Of a DNA stretch of 64,000 nt, positions 36,515-46,831 are shown one piece after another. The translations under genes were made by a program, and so were the position numbers. Position 1 is the stretch's first letter, and every line of letters starts with the position of its first letter. The notes below the pieces were generated by a model. That model did not search any database, was not told the origin of the DNA, and was given only the letters and a program-made list of their open reading frames with translations. The stretch comes from JBAOHV01 sp963714875. GTDB lineage: Bacteria > Actinomycetota > Acidimicrobiia > Acidimicrobiales > Microtrichaceae. The stretch is taken from NCBI GenBank assembly GCA_963714875.1, contig CAVQQI010000011.1:1-64000 (forward strand), read 5' to 3'.

Positions 36515-37174
36515 TCAGAACAGCGTCAGGTCGGCCGTCCGGGTGCCCCGCAACACGTCGTAGTCCACCTCGACACACCCGATCCCCCGTGACGCCGCCA
36601 CGACCTTGGCCTGCGGCTTGATGACCTGGGCCACGAACACGCCGCGCACACCCCGCAGCATCGGGTCGCGATCCATCCGCTCGAGATAGCGGGCCAGTTG
36701 CTCGACGCCGTCGATCTCGCCACGTCGCTTCACCTCGATGGCCACTGCGTTGCCCTGCGCGTCGCGACACAACAGGTCGACGGGTCCGATGTCGGTGGGG
36801 AACTCGCGGCGCACCAGCGTCAGACCCTCGGCGATCCTGGTCGGATCCGAGGCGAGCAACTCCTGCAGGTGCGCCTCGACGCCGTCCTTGGAGAGCCCCG
36901 GATCGACGCCCAGCTCGTGCGCGGTGTCGGCGATGACCTCGTGCAGATGGATGGTGAGGGTCTCGCCCTTGGGGTTGGTCACCGTCCACTGGTCGTCGTG
37001 CTCGACCAGCCGGTTCGGCGAGTTCATCCAGTTGAGCGGCTTGTAGGCGCCGCCGTCGGCGTGGATCGCCACACAACCGTCGGCCTTGACCATGAGCAGT
37101 CGTGTGGCCTCGGGGAGGTGGGCGGTCAGCCGTCCCGAGTAGTCGACGGAGCATCGGGCGATCACCAGGCGCAT
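36515..37174 (-). CDS. nucS: Mismatch-specific endonuclease NucS/EndoMS
   Basis: A 219-aa nuclease that cuts both strands at mismatches and replaces MutS/MutL in most actinobacteria. The N-terminal half binds DNA; the C-terminal RecB-like half has PTDIGPVDLLCRDAQGNAVA with the active-site Asp, then AIEVKRRGEIDGVEQLARYL with the E-x-K pair. The extreme C-terminus DLTLF fits the beta-clamp-binding motif reported for bacterial NucS. ATG 37174 has TAGTGT 8 bp upstream; the frame extends further up but without support. Length matches mycobacterial NucS. No mutS or mutL is in the window. Confidence 0.9.
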   Translation of the reverse strand: MRLVIARCSVDYSGRLTAHLPEATRLLMVKADGCVAIHADGGAYKPLNWMNSPNRLVEHDDQWTVTNPKGETLTIHLHEVIADTAHELGVDPGLSKDGVEAHLQELLASDPTRIAEGLTLVRREFPTDIGPVDLLCRDAQGNAVAIEVKRRGEIDGVEQLARYLERMDRDPMLRGVRGVFVAQVIKPQAKVVAASRGIGCVEVDYDVLRGTRTADLTLF

Positions 37175-37182
37175 CGGTGACG

Positions 37183-37188
37183 ACACTA
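37183..37188 (-). promoter_or_regulatory. nucS: -10 element, leaderless type
   Basis: TAGTGT on the minus strand ends 8 bp before ATG 37174. Confidence 0.45.
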
Positions 37189-37209
37189 GGTGAGAACCAG
37201 GTGGTGGGA

Positions 37210-37731
37210 TCAGCCGTCGGTCCGTGCGAGGTCCGGGTAGCGCAACGACAGGTCGTTGCACTCCTCGCAGACGTCGTCGGGGATCAGGCCGAGTCGCATC
37301 AACAGCGAGAAGACCCGACAGCCGAGACAGAATCCCAGCGCGGCCTCGAGCGACGCCGCGACGACGAGCAGGGCGATCACCACGCGGGCAGCGCCGGGTT
37401 GCCCGGCCAGCCACAACGCCGACGCCGTCGCGCTGAAGGCCACGCCGATCGCCTGGGCGAAGCGCTTCGGGGGGCCGGGCACGAGCTTCTCATGGCGGAC
37501 GAGCCGGGGAGCGACGACCCGGACCGCGAGCTGTCCCAGCGGGCTGAGACGCGGGCCAGCGGCAACCCTGGCGAGGAAGCCGTAGGTGAGCGGGAGCAGG
37601 ACCCAACCCCATCCGAATCCGGCCACGGCCACGCCCATGATCACCACGCCGGTCGCGACGGTGCGCGCCGCCACGTCGTTCACCGGGTTCGGGAACGAGA
37701 AGAACTCTGCAGCTGTGGTCGTGTTCGGCAC
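37210..37731 (-). CDS. DUF4395 membrane protein
   Basis: A 173-aa protein of the DUF4395 family: FSFPNPVNDVAARTVATGVV at the start, GPRLSPLGQLAVRVVAPRLV, VPGPPKRFAQAIGV, then a helix with LEAALGFCLGCRVF and a closing CEECNDLSL. Four hydrophobic segments are visible. The conserved CLGC and CEEC pairs could form redox or metal sites; the family often sits near thioredoxin- or rhodanese-like genes, none of which are here. The start is GTG 37731, 7 bp after a -10 hexamer, with a palindrome over the -35 region. Confidence 0.85.
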   Translation of the reverse strand: MPNTTTAAEFFSFPNPVNDVAARTVATGVVIMGVAVAGFGWGWVLLPLTYGFLARVAAGPRLSPLGQLAVRVVAPRLVRHEKLVPGPPKRFAQAIGVAFSATASALWLAGQPGAARVVIALLVVAASLEAALGFCLGCRVFSLLMRLGLIPDDVCEECNDLSLRYPDLARTDG

Positions 37732-37738
37732 GAGCTAC

Positions 37739-37767
37739 ACCGTACGGGCCTAAACCTGACCAGACAA
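37739..37767 (-). promoter_or_regulatory. Promoter of the DUF4395 gene
   Basis: On the minus strand, TTGTCT (37767-37762), 17-bp spacer and TACGGT (37744-37739), then 7 bp to GTG 37731. It is the best complete sigma-70-type promoter in the window. Confidence 0.65.
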
Positions 37768-37777
37768 GTCGGGTTTA
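37751..37777. promoter_or_regulatory. Palindromic operator-like site over the -35 box
   Basis: TAAACCTGAC (37751-37760) and GTCGGGTTTA (37768-37777) are inverted with 9 of 10 positions matching, spaced by 7 bp that hold the -35 hexamer. A dimeric regulator bound here would block RNA polymerase at the DUF4395 promoter. Confidence 0.5.
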
Positions 37778-37870
37778 CCGTGACCACCGTGTGCCCGGCG
37801 GGCGGGCCGGTGTGCGCACGGTGTGCGGATCGTGTGAGAATCGGGTCGGGGAGGGGAACAGGGTGGAGGC

Positions 37871-39382
37871 GTGGAGCGGGTGACGGGCTTGTTGATCGAG
37901 GACGGACGCTGGCGCCCCGCTGGCGCGTCGGGACCGGGGGGCGCGTGGCAGCCCGCGGGGCTCCGCGTCCGTGCTGCGGCGTTGGAGATCTGGGAGCTGG
38001 ACGAGTTCCGATCGATCGGTCTGGCGTCGATCGACGAGGTGACCGAACTGGGAGAGCCCGACGGCTCCCGCCACGTCATCGAGGTGCGCTGCGGTGTCGA
38101 GCTCATCGAGATCGAGCTCAGCGGGGATCTGCTGGATCGGCTGCTCGATGCTGTGCGAGCCACGGGCACACCCTCGGTGGCTCGCCGCCGTCCGCGGCAC
38201 GTGGTGGCCGCTGCGGCGGTGACCGTCGTCGTGGCTGCGGTCGCGCTCTCGGGGCTGACGGGGCGCGGTGATGCCACGGCCTCCGGCGGACCCACCACGC
38301 ACCAGGTGGTCCAGCGCGTCAGCGTGCCCGGAACCACGGTCGTGCCCGGTTCGACCGACACGACGGCGACGTCGACCCGGCCCAGCTCCACCTCGACCAC
38401 GAGCACCACGAAGGCGACCACCACGACCGCGGCGCCCCGCCGCACCACCACCACCACGACACCGCCACCGCCACCGCCACCGCCGCCGCCGCCACCACCC
38501 GTCGCGCTCGTCCCGGCGCCGCTGACGGGCCTTCCTGCCAATCCGTTGGATCTGTTCCGGTCGCCGATCGTGTCCAAGATCGATGCATCGCCCCAGGCGA
38601 TGCCCCAGGTCGGGCTCGATCAGGCCGACATCGTCATGGAGGTGCGCATCGAGGGCGGGATGAACCGCTACATCGCCGTGTGGCACTCACAGCAGCCGGA
38701 GGTGATCGGACCGCATCGATCGGCGCGGACAACGGACCCGGATCTGCTGGCGATGTTCGGTCATCCGCTCTTCGCGTTCTCCGGGGCGAACCCGGGTGTG
38801 GTCGATCGGCTGGCAGCCACCTGGTGGAAGACCGGGGTGGGCCCCGGCGAGGTCGGTGCTGCGTACTTCCGGGACGAGTCCCGGCCGTGGCCGCACAACC
38901 TGTTCGCGGTCAGTTCGGTGTTGCGGTCACGACCGTCGCCGCTCGTGGTGCCGTCCCCGCTGTTCTGGCGTCGGCCGCCGGGGACGCCGGGCGGGGGAGT
39001 CCCCGTGCGGGGCATGACCACCTCTGCGGGATCCAGATCGCACTTCGGGTGGGATCCGGCGACGGGCACGTGGCCGAGGTGGGTGCACGGCCGGCCGCAC
39101 CTGCACCCCGACGGGCGCCCCGTGGCACCGACGAACGTCGTGGTGGTCGAGACCCCCTACGGCGTCAGCGCTGCCGACGCGAACTCACCGGAGGCGGTCT
39201 CGGTGGGGTGGGGCAGGGCGTGGGTGCTGAGCGACGGCCACGCGGTGAGCGGGTCGTGGGTTCGCGGCGACCGCACGCAGCGCTACGACCTGCGCGATCA
39301 GACAGGTCAGCCGATGACGCTGCTGCCGGGGACGACCTGGATCGTGCTCGCCGACGGCCCGCCGGCGTTCGAGCCTCGCTGA
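37871..39382 (+). CDS. DUF3048 protein with cytoplasmic N-domain and Pro/Thr stalk
   Basis: A 503-aa protein from GTG 37871 (500 aa from GTG 37880, which has GGAGG at better spacing). Residues about 1-105 are a cytoplasmic domain of unknown family (WELDEFRSIGLASIDEVTEL); then basic RRRPRH and one membrane helix (VVAAAAVTVVVAAVALSGL); then a Thr/Ser-rich stretch and 13 prolines forming a stalk; then the DUF3048 domain, with SPIVSKIDASPQAMPQVGLD, GGMNRYIAVW and IGPHRSARTTDPDLLAMF. DUF3048 includes YerB lipoproteins, whose role is unclear. Here a helix replaces the lipoprotein anchor. The promoter was not identified. Confidence 0.82.
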   Translation: MERVTGLLIEDGRWRPAGASGPGGAWQPAGLRVRAAALEIWELDEFRSIGLASIDEVTELGEPDGSRHVIEVRCGVELIEIELSGDLLDRLLDAVRATGTPSVARRRPRHVVAAAAVTVVVAAVALSGLTGRGDATASGGPTTHQVVQRVSVPGTTVVPGSTDTTATSTRPSSTSTTSTTKATTTTAAPRRTTTTTTPPPPPPPPPPPPPVALVPAPLTGLPANPLDLFRSPIVSKIDASPQAMPQVGLDQADIVMEVRIEGGMNRYIAVWHSQQPEVIGPHRSARTTDPDLLAMFGHPLFAFSGANPGVVDRLAATWWKTGVGPGEVGAAYFRDESRPWPHNLFAVSSVLRSRPSPLVVPSPLFWRRPPGTPGGGVPVRGMTTSAGSRSHFGWDPATGTWPRWVHGRPHLHPDGRPVAPTNVVVVETPYGVSAADANSPEAVSVGWGRAWVLSDGHAVSGSWVRGDRTQRYDLRDQTGQPMTLLPGTTWIVLADGPPAFEPR

Positions 39383-39445
39383 GTCCGCGCGCCGCTGCCT
39401 TCGTTCGCTGCTGCGTTCGTTCGCTGCAGCGGGCCCGTCAGGGGC

Positions 39446-41342
<1,897 letters not shown>

Positions 41343-41434
41343 GTTGGTTTCCAGGATCGGGTGCGCCGCGATCGGCGACGGGGGGACGGACCAGTCTTGC
41401 CGATCAGGAGCGGTTTGTCCGAACTCCCCGCAGC

Positions 41435-43057
41435 TCAGCGGCGCTCGAGGCGCTTGCGGATCAGCTCGCGGCGGCGCTGCAGCTCTCGGTAGGTGACCGG
41501 GATGTCGGGCTCGTCGATGATGCCCAGGCTGGCGCGGATGGCGCCCGGGTCCACCTCGAAGTGTTCGGCGGACACGCCGATCTCGGCCGCGAAACGGTCG
41601 CCGTGGGTCATCGCGAGATGCGTCGAGAGGTTGGCGAACTCGGAGATGAGGTCCAGGTCGGGTGCCAGGTTGGCGATCGCTGCGTCGAGGAAGACCAGGT
41701 TCTTGACGTAGAGCATCAGGATCTTCGGCAGACGAGCGCCCATGGCGAGCAGGGCCTTGATGATGCGCTGGAGTTCACCGACCAACTCCTCCTGGGAGAG
41801 CTTCGTCGGGTCGAACGGCTGCTGGTCGAGGCCGAGCTCGGCGATCACGTCGTCGATGTCGGTGTCCGGGGGGAGTGCGCCGAGGTCCCGGAAGGCGACG
41901 ATCTGACCGCGGATGTCGCCCATCGCGGAGCTCAGCATCAGCCGCATGAACGCAGTGCGCTCCAGGTCGGTCATCCGGGCGGTGATGCCGAAGTCCAACA
42001 ACGCGATGCGGCCGTCGTCCGCGATGAACAGGTTGCCGCCGTGCAGGTCGCCGTGGAAGATGCCGTGCACCATGCAGCCCTCGGTGAACGCCGCCATGCC
42101 GCGCCGCAGCACCTCGTGGGTGTCGATGCCCGCGGCCTGCATGGACTCCAGGTCGTCGAAGCTGTAGCCGGACAGCCGTTCCATCACCAGGACGCGCCGG
42201 GTGACCAGTTCCGGGTGCGGGCGGGCGATGATCACGCCACGCTGGCCGAGCTCGGCGCACGACTGCGCCACGTCCAACATGTTCTCGGCCTCGAGGCGGA
42301 AGTCGAGCTCCTCGGTGATGGTCTGGGCGAACAGCTCGACCAGCGCCGGTGGGTTCGCCAACGCGGCGATGGGGATCCGCCCGACGAGGAAGGGCGCCAG
42401 CCACGCCATGACCTTGAGGTCCGAGTGGACCTGGGTGCGGATGGTGGGCCGCTGGACCTTGACCACGACCTCGCGGCCCACCGTCTCGTCGCCGACCGGG
42501 TGCAGACGTGCGGCGTGCACCTGTGCGATGGACGCAGCGGCGATGGGCCGACGCTCGAAGTGCTCGAACACCTCTTCCAGCGTGCGGTCGAGGTCCTCCT
42601 CGACCACCTGGCGCACAGCGTCGAAGGTCTCCGCAGGCACCTGGTCCCGACAGCGCTTGAACTCGTCGACCAGCTCGGAGGGGAAGAGCCCTTCGCCGCT
42701 CGAGATGATCTGGCCCAGCTTGATGTAGGTGGGTCCGAGACGCTCGGCGGCCATGCGCAGCCGGCGCGACAGCCCCGATCGCGATGCCCCGGGGTCCTGG
42801 CGACGCTCCTTGGCGGCCCAGAGCCCGACGCCCATGCCCAGGGCGCCGGCCACGACCGCGAGCCGACCGGGGGGCGGCAGGACGCGCCGGGCGGTCAGGT
42901 ACGGGACCTGGCGCTGCGTGTTGGCGCGCAGCACGTCGATGCCGCGGTTCCAGGCGCACTCGTCGCGTCGCACCACCCAGGGGCCGCGCTCGGTGAAGCA
43001 GAAGTGCTCCAGATCGGGGGAAGGGGTCTCGGTGGTCGCCGGCGGGGAGTCCATCAC
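41435..43057 (-). CDS. ABC1/UbiB-family atypical kinase
   Basis: A 540-aa ABC1 (ADCK/UbiB) protein. It has the diagnostic KxGQ motif in IKLGQIISSGEGLFP, the ATP site AAASIAQVHAARL (Ala-rich, not Gly-rich), VVVKVQRP, the catalytic FHGDLHGGNLFI and the metal-binding LLDFGITARM. Bacterial members support quinone or prenyl-lipid metabolism through ATPase activity. A weak hydrophobic stretch (RLAVVAGALGMGVGLWAA) near residue 70 may touch the membrane. No ubiquinone genes are near; actinobacteria use menaquinone, so the client is unknown. ATG 43057 with GAGGGG upstream. It runs toward typA 93 bp away. Confidence 0.87.
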   Translation of the reverse strand: MMDSPPATTETPSPDLEHFCFTERGPWVVRRDECAWNRGIDVLRANTQRQVPYLTARRVLPPPGRLAVVAGALGMGVGLWAAKERRQDPGASRSGLSRRLRMAAERLGPTYIKLGQIISSGEGLFPSELVDEFKRCRDQVPAETFDAVRQVVEEDLDRTLEEVFEHFERRPIAAASIAQVHAARLHPVGDETVGREVVVKVQRPTIRTQVHSDLKVMAWLAPFLVGRIPIAALANPPALVELFAQTITEELDFRLEAENMLDVAQSCAELGQRGVIIARPHPELVTRRVLVMERLSGYSFDDLESMQAAGIDTHEVLRRGMAAFTEGCMVHGIFHGDLHGGNLFIADDGRIALLDFGITARMTDLERTAFMRLMLSSAMGDIRGQIVAFRDLGALPPDTDIDDVIAELGLDQQPFDPTKLSQEELVGELQRIIKALLAMGARLPKILMLYVKNLVFLDAAIANLAPDLDLISEFANLSTHLAMTHGDRFAAEIGVSAEHFEVDPGAIRASLGIIDEPDIPVTYRELQRRRELIRKRLERR

Positions 43058-43108
43058 CCCTCGGTCTACCTCAGCTGCGCCACGGGGGCGCAGCCGGGCG
43101 TGGGGATG

Positions 43109-43861
43109 TCACGCCAGGACGTTCGCGACCTCGGCGGCGTGTTCGGGCCGGCAGATCAGCAGGTCCGGTAGGTAGGGGTCGGCGCGGTTGTACACCAGCG
43201 GTGAGCCGTCCAGCCGGGTGCAGTGCAGGCCGGCGGCGAGTGCCACGGCCACGGGGGCAGCCGAGTCCCACTCGTACTGCCCGCCGGAGTGCGGGTAGAC
43301 GTCCGCCTCGCCGCGAACGACCGCCATGGCCTTTGCTCCTGCGGAACCCATCTCGACGAGCTGTGCGTCCAGTCCCTCGGCGATGGCGAGCGCCTCCGCA
43401 GGCGGCCGGCTGCGGCTGACGATGACCCGCAGCTGCTCGGGCGCCGCTGGCACCTCCGGGGCATCACCGGTGCTCAGGACCATGCCCAGACCCGGCAGGG
43501 CGACCGCTCCCGCGGTGGGGATGCCCTGTTCGACCAGGGCCACGTGCACCGCCCAGTCCGAGCGTCCCTCGCCGTACTCGCGGGTGCCGTCGAGGGGGTC
43601 GATGACCCAGACCCGGGGGGCATCCAGGCGGGCGGTGTCAGCGATCTCCTCGGCGCGAGCCTCCTCGGAGAGCACCGCGTCGTCGGGCCGCTCCCGGGTG
43701 AGCTCGGCCATGAGCAACTCGTGCGACACCCGGTCGCCCTCGTCCTTGATGGTGCGTTCGTCGGCGCCCTCGGCGCTGAGCCGTTCACGCAGCTCGAGCA
43801 GCGCGACTCCGGCGCGTTCGGCGAGCGTGGCGGCGAGGAGGTGGTCCTGTTGGGTCGGCAC
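43109..43861 (-). CDS. cysQ: 3'(2'),5'-bisphosphate nucleotidase CysQ-like
   Basis: A 250-aa inositol-monophosphatase-fold enzyme. The metal-binding motifs are LSEEARAEE, WVIDPLDGTREYGEGRSDW and EWDSAAP near the C-terminus. REYGEG after DPLDGT is the pattern of PAP phosphatases rather than true IMPases. CysQ removes phosphate from PAP formed when PAPS is used. Its divergence from cysDNC fits exactly that job. GTG 43861 has TACCCT 6 bp upstream; the longer frame to 44056 overlaps the cysD promoter and is unlikely. Confidence 0.85.
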   Translation of the reverse strand: MPTQQDHLLAATLAERAGVALLELRERLSAEGADERTIKDEGDRVSHELLMAELTRERPDDAVLSEEARAEEIADTARLDAPRVWVIDPLDGTREYGEGRSDWAVHVALVEQGIPTAGAVALPGLGMVLSTGDAPEVPAAPEQLRVIVSRSRPPAEALAIAEGLDAQLVEMGSAGAKAMAVVRGEADVYPHSGGQYEWDSAAPVAVALAAGLHCTRLDGSPLVYNRADPYLPDLLICRPEHAAEVANVLA

Positions 43862-43867
43862 CCGGAC

Positions 43868-43873
43868 AGGGTA
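43868..43873 (-). promoter_or_regulatory. cysQ: -10 element, leaderless type
   Basis: TACCCT on the minus strand ends 6 bp before GTG 43861. Confidence 0.55.
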
Positions 43874-43901
43874 CCGGGATGCACGCGTCGAAAAGCCGAC
43901 C

Positions 43902-43931
43902 TTGCTGATCGGAATTCCTGGCCCGTAGCCT
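43902..43931 (+). promoter_or_regulatory. Candidate promoter of cysDNC
   Basis: TTGCTG (43902-43907), 18-bp spacer, TAGCCT (43926-43931). It would give a leader of about 120 nt before cysD. A second hexamer, TACGCT at 44017-44022, is an alternative with a short leader. Confidence 0.4.
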
Positions 43932-43988
43932 GTCGAGCTGCTCGCCGTCCGGCCGCATACCGGCCGATCCATCGAACGGGTGGTTCTG

Positions 43989-44010
43989 CCCCGTCCGCTT
44001 CGGCGGGGGG
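43989..44010 (+). promoter_or_regulatory. UUCG-capped hairpin in the cysD leader
   Basis: CCCC-GT-CCGC / GCGG-GGGG with a TTCG tetraloop and a 2-nt bulge, 48 bp before the cysD ATG. It could slow or stabilise the leader RNA. No riboswitch class is recognisable. Confidence 0.4.
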
Positions 44011-44058
44011 TGCCGATACGCTCGTGGTACCGACGAACCCAGGGAATCCCGCCCAACG

Positions 44059-44965
44059 ATGAACTACGAACTTTCCCACCTCAAGGCACTCGAGGCGGAG
44101 TCCATCCACATCATCCGTGAGGTCGCCGCCGAGTTCGAACGGCCGGTGCTGCTGTTCTCCGGCGGCAAGGACTCGATCGTCATGCTCCGCCTGGCGGAGA
44201 AGGCGTTCTGGCCGGCCAAGATCCCGTTCCCGCTGATGCACATCGACACGGGACACAACTTCGACGAGGTCTACGACTACCGGGACCGCAGGGTCGCCGA
44301 GCTGGGCATCCGCCTGGTGGTGGCCTCGGTGCAGGAGTCGATCGACACCGGTCGGGTGGTGGAGCAGACCGGCCCCAGGGCCAGCCGCAACCAGCTCCAG
44401 ACCACCACCCTGCTCGACGCCGTCGAGCAGCACGGCTTCGACGCGGCGTTCGGCGGCGCCCGTCGTGACGAGGAGAAGGCCCGGGCGAAGGAGCGGGTGT
44501 ACTCCTTCCGCGACGAGTTCGGTCAGTGGGACCCGAAGAATCAGCGACCCGAACTGTGGAACCTGTACAACGGTCGGCACCACCGTGGCGAGCACATCCG
44601 GATCTTCCCGCTGAGCAACTGGACCGAGCTGGACATCTGGCAGTACATCGCCGATGACGGCATCGAGGTGCCGTCGATCTACTACGCACATCAGCGCGAG
44701 GTCTTCGAACGCGACGGCATGTGGTTGGCGGTGACACCGTTCGTCACGGTCATGGACGGACGAGGTGCCCGAGGTGCGCACCATCCGGTTCCGCACCGTC
44801 GGCGACGCGTCCTGCACCGGTGCGGTCGACTCCACCGCGGACACCGTCGAGGCGATCATCGAGGAGGTGGCGGCGACCCGGGTCACCGAGCGGGGGGCCA
44901 GCCGAGCCGATGACCGGGTCTCCGAGGCCGCAATGGAGGATCGCAAGCGTGAGGGGTACTTCTGA
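44059..44965 (+). CDS. cysD: Sulfate adenylyltransferase subunit 2, frameshifted here
   Basis: An approximately 301-aa ATP-pyrophosphatase-fold subunit that joins ATP and sulfate to form APS, powered by the CysN GTPase. The PP-loop is LLFSGGKDSIVMLRLAEKAF; QTTTLLDAVEQHGFDAAFGG and RRDEEKARAKERVYSFRDEF are typical. The last quarter is in the next frame: the first part reads FVTVMDGRGARG, the second DEVPEVRTIRFRTVGDASCT, joined by removing one G in GACGGACGAG at 44755-44762. The stop overlaps the cysN start (TGATG). The start ATG 44059 has a weak AGGGA upstream. Confidence 0.9.
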
Positions 44966-46225
44966 TGTCTGAGCTACTGCGCTTCGCCACCGCCGGATCG
45001 GTCGACGACGGCAAGTCCACGTTGATCGGCCGGCTGCTGTACGACTCGAAGTCCATCTTCGAGGACCAGATGGACTCTGTCAGCGACGCGAGCCAGCGGA
45101 TGGGGCTCGAGGGCACCAACCTGGCGCTGCTCACCGACGGCCTGCGCGCCGAGCGGGAGCAGGGCATCACCATCGACGTCGCCTACCGCTACTTCGCGAC
45201 CCCGAAGCGGAAGTTCATCATCGCCGACACGCCGGGACACGTGCAGTACACCCGCAACATGGTCACCGGCGCGTCGACCGCCGACCTCGCGATCGTGCTG
45301 ATCGATGCTCGCAAGGGCGTGCTCGAGCAGTCGCGCCGTCACGCGTTCATCGCATCGTTGCTGCGCATCCCGCACCTGGTGGTCGCGGTGAACAAGATGG
45401 ACCTGGTCGACTACGACCGGGACCGCTTCGACGAGATCGTCGACGAGTTCCGGGCGTTCGCCGCCAAGCTCGAGGTCACCGACCTGACCTTCATCCCCCT
45501 CTCTGCGCTCAACGGCGACAACGTCGTGTCACGGTCGCCGAACATGGAGTGGTTCGAGGGGTCCTCGCTGCTGCACCACCTCGAGACGGTGCACATCGCG
45601 TCGGACCGGAACCTGATCGATGCGCGGCTGCCGGTGCAGTACGTGCTGCGGCCCCAGACCGACGAGTTCCACGACTACCGCGGGTACGCCGGACGGGTTG
45701 CCGCCGGCGTGTTCAAGCCGGGCGACGAGGTCGTCGTGCTGCCATCGGGGTTCAGCTCCACCATCGCCTCGATCGACACCCTCGACCGGCTCGCTCGACG
45801 AGGCCTTCGCTCCGATGTCGGTGACCATCCGCCTCGCGGACGAGATCGACATCTCCCGCGGCGACATGATCTGTCGACCGCAGAACCAGCCGACCTCGTC
45901 CCAGGACATCGACGCGATGGTGTGCTGGATGACCGAGGCCTCCACGCTGTCGCCGCGGACCAAGCTGACGATCAAGCACACGACACGCACGGCGAAGGCG
46001 CTGGTCAAGGACCTGCAGTACCGGCTCGACATCAACACGTTGCACCGCGAGGACGGCATCGACTCCTTGGCGTTGAACGAGATCGGCCGAGTGACGTTGC
46101 GCACGACCCAACCGCTGTTCTTCGACGAGTACCGGCGCAGCCGCGAGACGGGGTCGTTCATCCTGATCGACGACAGCACCAATGCAACCGTCGGCGCCGG
46201 GATGATCCTCGGCGAGAGCGTGTGA
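44965..46225 (+). CDS. cysN: Sulfate adenylyltransferase subunit 1 GTPase, frameshifted here
   Basis: An approximately 419-aa EF-Tu-like GTPase: AGSVDDGKSTLIGRLLYDSK (G1), DTPGHVQYTRNMVTGAS (G3), NKMD (G4), then beta-barrel domains. Frame is lost at 45786-45787: the first part reads IDTLDRLARRG, the second LDEAFAPMSVTIRLADEIDI. Removing one C of GACCGG gives TLDGSLDEAFAP. Because of this shift the first frame runs on in phase with cysC and imitates a 619-codon CysNC fusion with a scrambled middle; with the base removed, cysN ends at 46225 and overlaps cysC by four bases (GTGA). Confidence 0.9.
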
Positions 46226-46824
46226 GCGACGCAGCCGACCGGATCGTCGTATGGCATCCGGGTCATGTGGATCGCGAGGAGCGTTCCCGGGCCACGGGCG
46301 TCGTCGGCCGCGTGGTGTGGTTCACCGGGCTCTCCGGCTCGGGCAAGTCGACGGTGGCGGTGGAGGTCGAACGAGCGCTCGTGGCCGCTCGGCGCGCTGC
46401 GTACCTGCTCGACGGTGACAACCTTCGTCACGGCCTCAACGTGGACCTGGGCTTCTCTGCTGCGGACCGGGACGAGAACGTGCGACGGGTCGGCGAGGTG
46501 GCGGCGTTGTTCGCCGATGCCGGCGTGGTGGCACTGGTCCCGCTCGTGTCCCCCTACCGGATGGCACGCGACAAGGTGCGCGCCCGCGTGACCTCGGCCG
46601 GGATGGCCTTCGTCGAGGTGTTCGTCGACACGCCGCTGGCAGTGTGTGAACAGCGCGACCCGAAGGGCCTGTACGCGAAGGCCAGGGCTGGAGAGTTGTC
46701 CGGGATGACCGGTATCGACGATCCCTACGAGGCGCCGAGCGCTCCCGAGCTGGTGCTGACCCCTGACGACGGCGATCCGTCGGCGCAGGCCCGCAAGGTG
46801 CTCAGACTGCTCGATCTGGCCTGA
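46222..46824 (+). CDS. cysC: Adenylylsulfate kinase
   Basis: A 200-aa APS kinase that phosphorylates APS to PAPS. The P-loop is WFTGLSGSGKSTVAVEVERA; LLDGDNLRHGLNVDLGFSAA and RVGEVAALFADAGVVALVPL are family signatures; FVEVFVDTPLAVCEQRDPKG and LYAKARAGEL close the substrate site. Length fits free-standing CysC; in mycobacteria this domain is fused to CysN. GTG 46222 overlaps the cysN stop (GTGA). It ends 7 bp from the convergent glycosylase gene. Confidence 0.9.
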   Translation: MSDAADRIVVWHPGHVDREERSRATGVVGRVVWFTGLSGSGKSTVAVEVERALVAARRAAYLLDGDNLRHGLNVDLGFSAADRDENVRRVGEVAALFADAGVVALVPLVSPYRMARDKVRARVTSAGMAFVEVFVDTPLAVCEQRDPKGLYAKARAGELSGMTGIDDPYEAPSAPELVLTPDDGDPSAQARKVLRLLDLA

Positions 46825-46831
46825 CCTCGGG

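Noticed and set aside
38455..38500. CCACCG-type simple repeat as a DNA element
   Set aside because: It encodes the polyproline stalk of the DUF3048 protein and is imperfect at the DNA level.
41561..43171. 536-codon plus-strand frame over the ABC1 kinase
   Set aside because: Antisense shadow with no recognisable domain; the kinase motifs are on the minus strand.
43862..44058. Known riboswitch upstream of cysD
   Set aside because: Only one simple hairpin is visible; no SAM or other class core could be matched.
44965..46824. A single fused CysNC protein of 619 codons
   Set aside because: The middle of that frame has no similarity to CysN; the fusion appears only because one extra base at 45786 puts the first part of cysN in phase with cysC.
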